From Tillandsia leiboldiana (lineage: Eukaryota; Streptophyta; Magnoliopsida; Poales; Bromeliaceae): a DNA stretch of 64,000 nucleotides. Made by a program: the position numbers and the translations under genes. Each line of letters starts with the position of its first letter. Positions within the stretch are counted from its first letter, which is position 1. Below the pieces are notes generated by a model. That model worked only from the letters and a program-made list of their open reading frames with translations. It did not search any database and had not been told where the DNA came from. Shown here in pieces: positions 22,879-33,143 of this stretch. Where the stretch lies: NCBI GenBank assembly GCA_029204045.2, contig CM055062.1, positions 7,249,705 through 7,313,704 of the forward strand. Direction: 5' to 3'.

Positions 22879-22886
22879 CTCTAATC

Positions 22887-25800
22887 TGTCACGCCCCGGG
22901 GTCGAAACTGTGACCCGGGCTCGCCAACAGATCCGCCGCCTATACAAAACCCTGCATAGGCGAAGCGTCCAACCTGCAAGAAAAGGGACTACAACTAAAC
23001 AGATATCAGAGCTATAAAAATAAACTGCTGTAAAACTAAAATCCAACCATCTGTACAACTGGAAACAAAGGTACAATATCCATCTCCCAAAAATTATCAT
23101 ATACAAAATCCTCTGATACAATAACCACGAACTCAACAGGGAGGTAAACTAAAATAATACATCAGTATACAGGCTCTCAATACAAGTCAGATCCTCACAA
23201 TACAATAGTCTCTCAACAGTGGAAATAAAATAATCTACGGACTGTACTACAAATCTCCAATGTGGGGGTACCGCTACTCTCCCCAGACGGGTAGGGATCT
23301 AGCTAGCGACTCCCTCGCCTCGAACAGCAACCGCAGAATCAGCAACATCCGCTAAGACTCTGCAAAACAAAGGAGAGGAAAGAAAAGAGGGGGGGGGGAG
23401 GGATCACCCCCAATGGGTGTGAGAATTACACCAACACGTAGTTCTCAGTGGGTACCGCCACCAAGCCCGACGGTCTGCCCACTAAGTCTACTAGAGGCAT
23501 AAGATAACAATACAGTGAAAACTGAACAAGAAAAGCCGGAGATACTCTACAGCTACCATGCCTCCATCTATATGCTCAAATGCGGAAAACCGACGAAAGA
23601 TATGCAATCACTCGCACACGAGGTACTCAATCGACCCAATCGAGCTGACTGCCACATCTGGTCCAGTCAACCCTGCGCCTCCCTAATGTATACACGTAGG
23701 GTGTCCAATCGGACTAACTCGCTAACGAATAGTGTCACATGCAGGCTATAGTCGAAATCCACGCTCTCTCTCAAAACGGAAAGACTCAAGATCCTCAACA
23801 TCTCGCACAACGGTCGAAGTACTCACAACGACCAAGGACTACCGTCGACCCAAACGGCTCCCAACAACACTAGCACTGGTCTAATCCCAGCTACCAGACT
23901 CCACTCAGCCCTCAGGCACAAGTGCAACAATAAAAGTATCTGCCTGAATAAACCCAATCAATGGACCAGTAAAAACTGGCACTGCCTGCTCAAACAGTCT
24001 CAAGTATCTGCTAACAGATCGGCACTCACTAACCGGCACTCATCTGTCTGGTACTCACAGACCACTGTGTAAATCGCCTACTCTGGAGTGGCACTCGAGG
24101 GGAGCGACCCACACGAGTAAAGTATCTGTGTCACAAGTATCACGATATAGCAGGACTGGATCACGACTCTAATCAAAGTGAAAAAACCCATCCACTAAAG
24201 AAAACCCCGGTCCTCAATCAGATGCAATAGTACTCAATAAGTGGGAAACTCCGTCCACTAGAGAAATCTGATACCCAATCTGATGCACAAGTACATATTC
24301 GGTCAACCGCCCAATATTCGCGATAGCCGCAATACCCCACAATCCACAACCTGGTACAACAACCAATACCCGGCCAGCCGCCCAATATCCGCGGTCGCCG
24401 TAATCCCCTAACATCCACAATCTGGCACCATAACCAACATCCGGTCAACTGCCCAATATCCGCGGTTGCCGCAATACCCACAATCCACAATCAAATCCAA
24501 CTTGTCCCAGACTCGAAGTCTCGACTACACTATCCCAAACCCCTGCTCGAACCCGAGCAACATGAAACACCTGACTAACGAAAAAGGAGAAAAGAAGCAA
24601 ATAAGGTTTCTCCTAAGTCAAGTTCCAACATGATAGTGTAGCGGTAAAAGATGGCCTATCTAGATGTCCATACAAGCATGCATTTGTCCTCAAGAAAGAA
24701 AAAAGGGAGTAAATCACAAGATCGCTCCACAAGGTATAACCACATGCCAAAATCACTAATGAACTACACCTGTCCATAATCCATGATCCATAATAACTCC
24801 TCGGAGTAATACCCGCACATAGATACATAATCCTGCCCCATCACATAATCCAATCTCATAAAAGGCTATGTGCTAACATGGCATGCAAAATAAACACATA
24901 GGGTGATAATCCCTTAGGTAAGCTTTTACTATTCATCACCATGAATATCCAAATCTTGCAAGTCCTCATAATATCTTACATGAATATTAATCTTGCAATT
25001 CCCTCATACAATCATCATTACTAAGCTTACCTCCCAATAACTTATAATGTACCCTAAACATGCATGCATTCTATTAGATAGAATTAGAGAACCGTCCACC
25101 GGTTTTGGAGACGACGCAACCCACCTGAATCGCTTTCCGCAGGTAAAGCCGAAGTCGGTGAAGTGCGCAGTCACTCACTTAACAAAATCCGCCGAAACTG
25201 CACCCTCGGTACACGGTCGCGCAAGCCTCTGCTCCAACCAACAACACAGGCAACAACACAATAAACAACTCCACAAACAAAACAAACAGCACTTGCTGTT
25301 TTTACCAACCAGCATAAAGACGGTGCTTTTCCACCTACGTGCAGTCCTCTGAAAAATCCAGAAAAATTCCGGTTACGATCCTCGCGACGATTAGATACAA
25401 ATCGAGTACTTATACTCCTTATTCCGACACCTGTAGGCCAAGATACAAATAGAACATCGCGGTAAGCCAAACTATCCACAATCGCAAATCTGCGAAAAAT
25501 CAGTCCCAAAGAAGCTTAATTATCACTTTCGAAGATTCCTCCAAAAATTTTGATAAAAATACGGGTGCGTTCCTCTCAAAGTGTAGATGTCGATCGAGTC
25601 CTCATACGTCTCGTTCCGATGCCCGTAGCCCGAGAAATCCCAACAATACTCCACCGCTATCCAATACCTCGCAGCGGTACAAGGGGTCAAAATATACCTC
25701 GGGAACTATGCCAAAAACCCAACATAAGGGGAAATGATCAACACAAAAATCGAGGACGTACCTCTCGTGAACGGACTGTCCTGAAAATCGGCTCAAGACT

Positions 25801-26788
25801 CTATTGGGGTGATCTTGGGGGCCTCGCGGACTGAAATGCGACGATAGAAGCCAAAATCGAAGAAGAGTCGAAGTGCGCCGCGTCGCAGAAAACACCGATG
25901 CCGCGGCCTCCAAAAATATTCGGGAATCCATCAAAGGGTGGAGGAGAGGGAGAGAAAGAACTTCTCTTAAAGGTGCCACAGCAGGGGAGCTCCGGAAAAG
26001 GATCAAACGAGCTGCAAAGGGGGCCGTTTATAGCCAAAACCCAACAATTCAAAGAATTCCGGCTGGGTCCCCACTTTCGGGCGCTCGAAAGTTTTCGGGT
26101 TCAAACAGTGCCCGCACACTGCGCCCATTTCGCGTGCGCCCGAAACCGCCTGGTTGCGCCACGTCACCCGAACAGCGAACAGCGAGACCCAGCGAACCGG
26201 ACCGCGCCGTGTGGCCCGCACAGTGCGCCAGGGTGGTCGGCGCCAGCCAACCACGCGCCGACACGTGGCGCGCCCACGCGCGCCCGCCTGCCCGCGCGGT
26301 ACGGCCACCTGCCCGCCTACCACGCTCCGCGCGTGGATCGAGAGCAGGTGGACCGGCCAACCCGGGGCCGCCACGTGGCCCCGCCCCGATCTACAGTTCC
26401 CCACGCCAGCCCCATGGACCGGCCGGCCCGCCAGCTGCCCGCGCCGCCATGCTCCGCCGCCTGCCCGTCGCCGCCGGCGCTGCCCCGGCCGCCGGAACAC
26501 TATCCCTTGCCTCGAAATCCATACTTGGGCATCCGGGCTCCGAAAAATACAAGTAAATAGTCTATTTCCATCGTTTTCGCGCGCTGAATCTAAATACGAT
26601 GTCTGTTTTGCCCAATTCCACTTCTAAAATTTGTCGAAGGCCTCCGGTTAGGCAAACTTGCCCCCGTTTTCTACACTGAGTCCAATTCTTGGATTCGATT
26701 CGCGCACAAACACCTCTATCACACAGCAAGGGCCTCCAGAAGTCGCGAAACACACTGCAAAAGCTCTGTGGAGATCCGGGTCATCACA
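22887..26788 (-). mobile_element. 5' LTR of element B
   Basis: 3902 bp, from TGTCACGCCCC (plus strand, 22887) to ATCACA (26788). The TATA box is at about 26026-26034. Two G-box plus inverted CCAAT modules lie at 26247-26267 and 26357-26377, each with the same 8-bp gap. Confidence 0.9.
26247..26377 (-). promoter_or_regulatory. Two G-box plus inverted CCAAT modules in B 5' LTR
   Basis: CCAAC at 26247 and 26357 on the plus strand are each followed after 8 bp by a CACGTG-containing octamer. They correspond to two of the three modules in the 3' LTR. Confidence 0.75.
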
Positions 26789-26793
26789 ACTGG
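26789..26793. repeat. Target-site duplication of element B, right
   Basis: ACTGG, matching 15617-15621. Confidence 0.92.
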
Positions 26794-27013
26794 TTTAATA
26801 GTAGTTCTCACCCCCATTCTTCTTTTCCTCTTTTTCTTCTCCTTTGTTTTGCAGTGTCTTCTGCGGGAGCTGCTGGGCTTTCAGCAACGGGTCGAGGAGA
26901 GAGGACGGCTGAGTAGATAGATCTCCTGGCAAGATGAGAGAGTTAGCTGGACTGTTGGTGTACCCATTTTACTCAGACTGTTGTGCTTTTACTTTTGGGT
27001 CTGGCTTTTGCCA
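26794..27013 (+). mobile_element. Old gypsy LTR H, middle segment
   Basis: Continues LTR H after element B: the text GTAGTTCTCACCCCC and CCTTTGTTTTGCAG matches 32610-32665 of element C. It is broken at 27013 by solo LTR G; the TGCCA target duplication is at 27009-27013 and 41237-41241. Confidence 0.85.
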
Positions 27014-27674
27014 TGTAATGACACGATTTTTCCGGTAATTTTTACCCTCCTGTTAATAAAGTGTTTCTTTTAGTGAATTTGAATTACCGAGTTTTTGTGA
27101 GTTGGTCGAGTTGTGGCACGGGTATTTTTCTGTAAAAGGGCTCGAAAAATGATGACCGACGGTGCAATCGGATCTGAAATCCGACGTAGGGATGTCCCGG
27201 AACAGGGTTTTTAGAGTTGCGGTGACTTAACGTGCATCGGAACCCGTGTAAAATATCCTGCACGACTTACGAGGAAATGCGGGTTTATCCCGTGGGATTA
27301 ATTAATTAAAGAATTAATTATCCGGTGAAGATATTAAAAGGTGGGATTTAATTATACGTACGAAAAGGAAAAATCCCACTTTTCGCAAAAAGAGAAACCC
27401 TAGCCAGAGAGAACGAGGGAGAAAAGAGAAGAACAAGGCGGAACCCTAACCGGAGGAGGGAAAAAGAAAGAAAGAGGAAGAAGACGGAGGAATCCAATCA
27501 CCCCGAACCACGTACCGGAATTAGGAGTGCGATCGGTCGACTCCCCCGTCGGAACTTTCGGTAAGTAGATTTCGTTTTGTGGTATTTTTTGGGGATTTTC
27601 GTATCTTTTCGCTGTCGTCATCGCCGTCTCCGTCTCCGACGTCACCGCCGGCCCCGCTGCTGCCGCCGCGCGAT

Positions 27675-28215
27675 CTAGGGCACGGCGCGGGCTGACGGAA
27701 GACGCGCGGCGCCGCTAGGGCACCTCGCGGGCGGGCGGAAGGCGCGCGGCGCCGCTAGGGCACCGCGCGGGCGGACGTCGGGCGGGCGCAGCGCGCGGGC
27801 GCGCACCGCGCGGCCTCGTGCCGCGCGGGGCACCCCCGGACGGGCGGGCGCCGTGTGGGCGCCGTGCGGGCGCAGCCCGCGGGCGTACATCGCGCGGCCT
27901 CGCGCCGCGCTGGGCACCCCCGAGCGGGCGGGCGCCTCGCGAGCGCCACCCGCGAGCGCGCACCGCGCGGCCTCGCGCCGCGCGGGGCACCCGCGGGCGG
28001 GCAGGCACCGTGCGGGCGCCGCGCAGGCGCCACCATCGGGCACACACACCGCTCGGCCTTGTGCCGCGCGGGGCACCCGCGGGCCGACGGGCGCCGCGCG
28101 GGCGTCGCCGCGGACGCATGCCGAGCGGTTTCGTGCCGCGCGGGACATCCGCGAGCGGCGGCATCCGCGCGGGCAAACCCCGCGGGCGACGACTTCCGCG
28201 TGAGCGGGCGCGCGG
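27675..28215. repeat. GC-rich CGCGCGGG minisatellite in LTR G
   Basis: About 540 bp made of degenerate units of the type GCCGCGCGGGCGC, bounded by CTAGGGCA motifs. It produces overlapping Arg/Ala/Pro-rich open frames on both strands, which are compositional artefacts. The homologous island in the sister LTR lies at 63370-63720. Confidence 0.85.
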
Positions 28216-29008
28216 GGAGCCGTCAAGTGATGTAAGAGCGCCGTTTTTGGGTTTTGCGTCGCAGTGTTAGTTTTGGATTTCCGTTTTCGCGGTGTAAGTG
28301 CGTGTTATTAATTATCGTTTTTGGGGACTTCTTTAGGTCCAAGTGCGCAGCGGGAGTGTATTAAAGGTCCAAGTGCTCCGATCTTTCCGCAACCAGGTGG
28401 GTACCCCTTTGCAATAAGTGCAATATGTCATCGTAAAAAGTATGTTAATCTGTTTAATAAAGTAGATGAGGTGTTTCAGTTGAATTAACCTTTCGCATGA
28501 ATATGTACCGTTCCTTCTGTTATTAACTGTGGCGACCAAGTGTCGCGGTGATTGTTACACGCCGTTTTCGGCTATCATGTTCTTGGATGCTTACACGTAC
28601 ACCGGCGGATTGGCCTCCGCATGGGTGTACTTTTTCGGAGAAGTGGTCTGAATGACCCATGTACCCCACAAAAGTGAAAGTGCCGGGTGGGGACCTCTTC
28701 ATGGTAGCTAAAAGTGCCGCACTAGTGCCGTGAAGGGGTTAAAGGCATCACGTAAGTAAAGTAATTGTTCACGCGGGGAGATCGTCGACTCCCTGACAGG
28801 TACCATGTGATTAAATCAAGTAATGTGGACTCATGAGGAGGAAAAGCCAAAGGTTCCGGTGTATTTCGTTTGATTTAAAGTTATTCTTATTTGTTTGAAA
28901 CATCTACTTTATTTGTCATTGACTTTACCCACTCCGTGACAGGTCCGACTAGGCGTAGTAACCGGGACGGTGGTGAGGCAGCGTCTAGATGCCCATAGCC
29001 GTATGAGG

Positions 29009-29013
29009 CTATA
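29009..29013. repeat. Target-site duplication of element C, left
   Basis: CTATA, repeated at 40637-40641. Confidence 0.93.
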
Positions 29014-29563
29014 TGTGAGGACCTGGATCCCCACGTCGAGATTACTGGATCATCTACAGCTCCCGGAGGCCTATGTGGCGTGTTGGTGGTATTTGTGCCC
29101 CAATTGGACATTAGTGTTGGGCTCAGTGTGTTTAATGGATCACGTGGGTGATCATTGGACTCCGTCGGATCGTTAGAGGTGGTTTCGCGCGCCAAGGATA
29201 TTTAAATTGGACTCAGTGCGAAGTTTGGACCAAGGATTACCTTTCCGGATGCCTTCGGCAAATTTTGGAGTTGGAATTTGGCAAATCGGACTTCGGATTT
29301 GGATTCAGCGCGCGAAAACGGTTAAAACGGACTACCCACTTGTCATTTTTGAGCTTCGGGTACTGTTCATGCCGGAACAGTGTTCCCGGCGGCGGCGGCA
29401 GCGGCGGAGCAGCCGCCGGCGGCGCGGCGGACGGAGGCGCGGGCCGCCCGGTCCACACGGCAGGCGTGCACCGGGGGGCGGGACGCGTGGCGGCTCAGGA
29501 GTGGGCCGGTCCGCGGGGCGCGGTCCACGGGGGAGTGCGGGGCGCACGGTGGACCGGGGTTGA

Positions 29564-29835
29564 CACGTGGCATCATCCTAGAGGTGGGTTCACGGCGGTT
29601 GGTCTACGCAGTTTCGGGATGGCTCATGGTTTGCGGTGCACCGGGCTTGGACACGTGGCAGGTTCGCATTGGTTCGGTCCACAGGATTTCGTGCACCGGG
29701 TTCACTAGAAAGTGGCCTGACACGTGGCGTTCCCCGATTGGTGGGGCTACTGTGCGCGACAGGGTGGCAGGCGGCGGCGTCAGGCGCACGTGGGCGCGGT
29801 CGGGCGGATTCCCGCGCTTGGGGGAGGACACGTGT
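29564..29835 (+). promoter_or_regulatory. G-box array in C LTR, two with inverted CCAAT
   Basis: CACGTGGC at 29564, 29652 and 29721, CACGTGGG at 29787 and CACGTGTC at 29828. The copies at 29652 and 29721 are followed after exactly 8 bp by ATTGG. The array lies about 210-480 bp upstream of the TATA box. The 3' LTR has the same at +7514. Confidence 0.78.
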
Positions 29836-30041
29836 CGTCGTCCGCGGGTGGCCACGCGGCGCGACGGGTACGGCTGGAGCGGCTGTCGCCTGTTTGGCGG
29901 GCGACGTGGAGGCCTGGATGGGATTCGGGCGGCTACAGTGTTCGGGCGCGGGGGGTTTCGGGCTGCTACAGTGCGCGCCCGAAAACTCCCAGCGCCCGAA
30001 AACGGGGACTTATTCGGTATTTTCCCAATTGTTTCTGCTGC

Positions 30042-30050
30042 CTATAAAAG
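30042..30050 (+). promoter_or_regulatory. TATA box of element C
   Basis: CTATAAAAG; the copy in the 3' LTR is at 37556-37564. Confidence 0.65.
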
Positions 30051-31924
30051 GCGATCCGAGCTCCCTTTCTTCCCTTTTTCCGCCATTTCCAAGCCTCATC
30101 TCGCCTGGGTGTCTTCAACAAAGATGATCCCCGAGTTTGGATGCATCTTTCTGCAAAGTTTTGGGATTTTTGGTGGCACGCTTATCGAGGTTTCTATTTT
30201 TACGGCGCGGCGCGACGCTCGTTCGTTTGTGGTCTTCTTCGTCGCGTTTTGGTGCGAGGACCCTCCCGGCCTACCCCGAGCACCTTTTTCGGTGATTCTT
30301 GCGCCGTTGGCTTCACGACAGGTAGGGCTATGTTTCCCATGTTTACTGGTTTTTCCCATTCCGAGCTTTTCATGGGTCTTTCGGATCATCTTGTAACCCC
30401 TTTTTCTGGGCGGAGTTTTGGGACAGCGGTGCGGTATTTTGGCGATATCTTCGCGCACAGGCATCGGATTGGGGCGATTCAAGAGGCGATTTGCATCTAC
30501 ACATCACGAGGAATATGTCCAAATTTTCTTGGAATTTTCTGAATATTTCTCGAAGGTGAAGATTATCTGTGAACAGTAATTGTTGCTACAGTTTTTGAGT
30601 GTAGTTTGATTCGGGGTGGTTCCCTTGTCGGAATTGTTTCTCAGTGTAGGAAGCTCGGAATTGGACGTGCAGGTACTCGTTTCGAAGGTATCGACGCGAG
30701 GGTTACTGTGGTATTTTTATTGGATTTTTCGGGGCACTTGCAGCAGGTGAAATATGCGCGGCTTTGGGACTGATTTTCAGATTGTGTATGTTTGGTTAGT
30801 TTTGGAATAAAAGTGTAATGTTGAGCGTTATTATTGTGCCCAGGGGTGTCTTTAGCTGTTTGAAGCCGAGGCTTGCGCGACTTGTACCGTGGGTGATATG
30901 TTGGCAGATTTTGGACCGCGGGCGTCTACCCACTTCACCGACTTCAGGTTTGCCTTGGGTTAAGCGCTTCAGGTGGGTGAGCTTATTATCAGTAATTGTT
31001 TAAGGCAATGTTTATGTTGTGGCAAGTATAAGCCCACTTGTGGGGATGTCACCCCTCTATGACTGATGCATGCATGTGTAGGGTACATAGTCTATATTGG
31101 CAAGTAGGTAAGCTTGTTATTGATATTGGTATAAATGTTTGCAAGAATAGTATGTATGAGGTGTACTGAGGACTTGCATGAGTTGGACATCTATGTGATG
31201 ATTAGTGTAAGCTTACCTAGGATAATGTTACCCTATGAAATTATGTAACATGCCATGTTAGCACATAGCCTTTCTTGTGATGGATTATGCTTGGGACAGG
31301 ATTTCGTAGCTATGTGCGGATTTGTACTCTGAGGAGTTATTATGATCATTCTATTGTTGAACCCTGAGTTGTGGACAGGTCTAGTTTCGAGATTCCGGCA
31401 TGTTGTTTATTCCTAAAGGAACTATTATTACGCTTTACCCCCTTTATTTCCTTGAGGACATTTGCATGCTTGTATGGTCATGTAGTTAGGCCATCTTTTA
31501 CTGCTGCACTATTTATGGGAACTTGACTTAGGAGAAACCATGCTTTTCCTTTCTTCGCTTTTGCTGGTCAAGTGGTCAGTGCTGCTCGGGTTCGAGCAGG
31601 GGTCTGGATGGGGTAGTCAGGACTTCGCGTCTGGGACAGGTTGGCTTAGTTGTGGGGCTTTGCGGCAACCGCGGATATTGGGCGGTTGACCGGATGTTTC
31701 TCTATGCACCAGATTTGGGTGTCAGTTTTACTTAGTGGATGGAGTTTCCCACTTATCGTTTAGTTGCATCCGACTGAGGTCGGGTCTTTCTTTAGTGGTT
31801 GAGTTTCCCACTTTGATCTGATTGATGATCAAGTCCTGCTGTTTCGAGATACTGTTGATGTTGATGACAGAGATGCTTTACTCGTGTGGGTAGCTCCCCT
31901 CGAGTGCCGCTCCGGAGTAGGCTT

Positions 31925-32008
31925 CAGACCGTGTTGGGTTCCGGTCAGACCGTGTTGGGTTCCGGTGAGACCGTGTCGGGTGCCGGTCAGACCGTGTTGG
32001 GTTCCGGT
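31925..32008 (+). repeat. 21-bp tandem repeat, four copies
   Basis: Unit AGACCGTGTTGGGTTCCGGT plus one base, four times with two or three substitutions in the third copy. The second LTR has it at 39439-39522. Confidence 0.92.
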
Positions 32009-33130
32009 CATTTGGACAGAGCAGGCAGTGCCGGGTTTTATACCGGTTCATTCGATTGAGTTTATTTCGGTCAAATACTTTTATTGTTACACTCGTGCCT
32101 GGGGGCCGAGTGCAGACTGGTAGTTGAGTTCAGATCAGTGATAGTATTGTTGAGAGCCGTCTGGTTGGCGGTGGTTCCGTGTTGTTGCGAGTACTTTGAC
32201 CGCTGTGTGAAAGGTTGAGCGTCATGATTCTATCCGTCTGTGAGGGAGCGTGGATTTTCACCATAGCCTGCATGTTTCTCTACTCGTTAGCGAGCTTGTC
32301 CGTTTGGACGCCCTACGTGATTTCTGCCCGTCAGCGGGAGGTGGTTGTAGGTGGGCGCAGGTTTGACTGGACCAGATGTGGCAGTCAGTTCGATTGGGTC
32401 GGTGGTGCACTTCATGTGCTAGTGGTTGCATACCACTGTTTGGTTCTCCCCTTTTTGCCTTTAGTTAGGGGCAGGATAGCTGTTGAGAGTCTCCAGCGTA
32501 CTCATTTCAGTCTTATGACTTGGGTCAGTTTTTGTCTCTTGAGGACTTGGTGGGCAGACCGTCGGGTCTGGCGGTGGTACCCACTGAGAACTCCCTTTTT
32601 GGTGTAGTTCTCACACCCTTTGGGGGTTTCCCCCCTCTTTTTCTCTCCTCTCCTTTGTTTTGCAGAGTCTTAGCAGGTGTTGCCGACTCTGTGGTCGTTG
32701 ATCGTGGCGGGGGAGTCGCGAGCTAGATCCCTACCCGGCGTTGGAGAGTAGCGGTACCCTTCTGAGGAGATTATCAGTAGATTAGCTGTTTCTTTTTCCC
32801 CTTTTGAGAGACTATTGTAGTGAGGATATTTTGTATTGAGTGACTGTACACTGTTGTTTATATATTGGAGTTACCTCCCGGTTGGGTTTAGAGCTTGTAC
32901 TCGAGGATTTGTATTATTATTATTTTGGGAGGCAGACAGTGTTGTTTATTTCCAGTTGTACAGTGATTGATTTTAGTTACAGCAGATTTTTATTTATAGC
33001 TCTGATATCTGTTTAGTTATAGAACTTTTCTTGCAGGTAGGACGCTTCGCCTATGCAGGTTGGCATAGGTGGCGGATCTGTTTGGCGGGCCCGGGTCGCA
33101 GTTTCGACCCCGGGGCGTGACAGATTAGAG

Positions 33131-33143
33131 TGGTATCAGAGCC
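33131..33143 (+). promoter_or_regulatory. Primer binding site of C
   Basis: TGGTATCAGAGCC after an 8-base spacer GATTAGAG; initiator-Met type. B and F have the same spacer length. Confidence 0.92.

Larger units (their letters stand above)
15622..26788 (-). mobile_element. Non-autonomous gypsy element B, complete
   Basis: An 11,167-bp minus-strand element. It has a 5' LTR (22887-26788), primer site, degenerate internal region, polypurine tract (19706-19718), 3' LTR (15622-19705) and ACTGG target duplications. The LTR termini are TGTGAT...GTGACA (3' LTR TGTCACGG, 5' LTR TGTCACGC on the plus strand). The two LTRs differ clearly in sequence and in length (4084 against 3902 bp), so it is older than element C. 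There is no open gag-pol frame. It sits inside gypsy LTR H. Confidence 0.92.
27014..29013 (+). mobile_element. Solo LTR G, left part
   Basis: Starts TGTAATGAC after target duplication TGCCA. With its right part (40642-41236) it makes a single LTR of about 2595 bp flanked by TGCCA on both sides and no internal region, that is, a solo LTR left by recombination between two LTRs. It is split by element C. The sister copy at 62683-64000 shares most of its text. Confidence 0.88.
29014..33122 (+). mobile_element. 5' LTR of element C
   Basis: 4109 bp, TGTGAGGACC...GGGGCGTGACA. U3 holds a conserved block near 29260-29320, G-box modules, and a TATA box at 30042-30050. R-U5 holds a 21-bp repeat and the terminal hairpin. 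Open frames up to 338 codons near 29380-30396 lie in U3/R and recur in the other LTR; they are not protein genes. Confidence 0.95.

Noticed and set aside
27675..28270. Up to 183-codon frames (also 63364-63971)
   Set aside because: They are translations of a CGCGCGGG minisatellite, open in five or six frames at once.
29380..30396. 338-codon open frame duplicated at 36894-37910
   Set aside because: It lies in U3/R of the C LTRs, is GC-driven, has overlapping open frames on both strands and matches no family.
31925..32008. Four regular 21-bp repeats considered as a CRISPR-like array
   Set aside because: Repeats are directly tandem without unique spacers and lie in a plant LTR.
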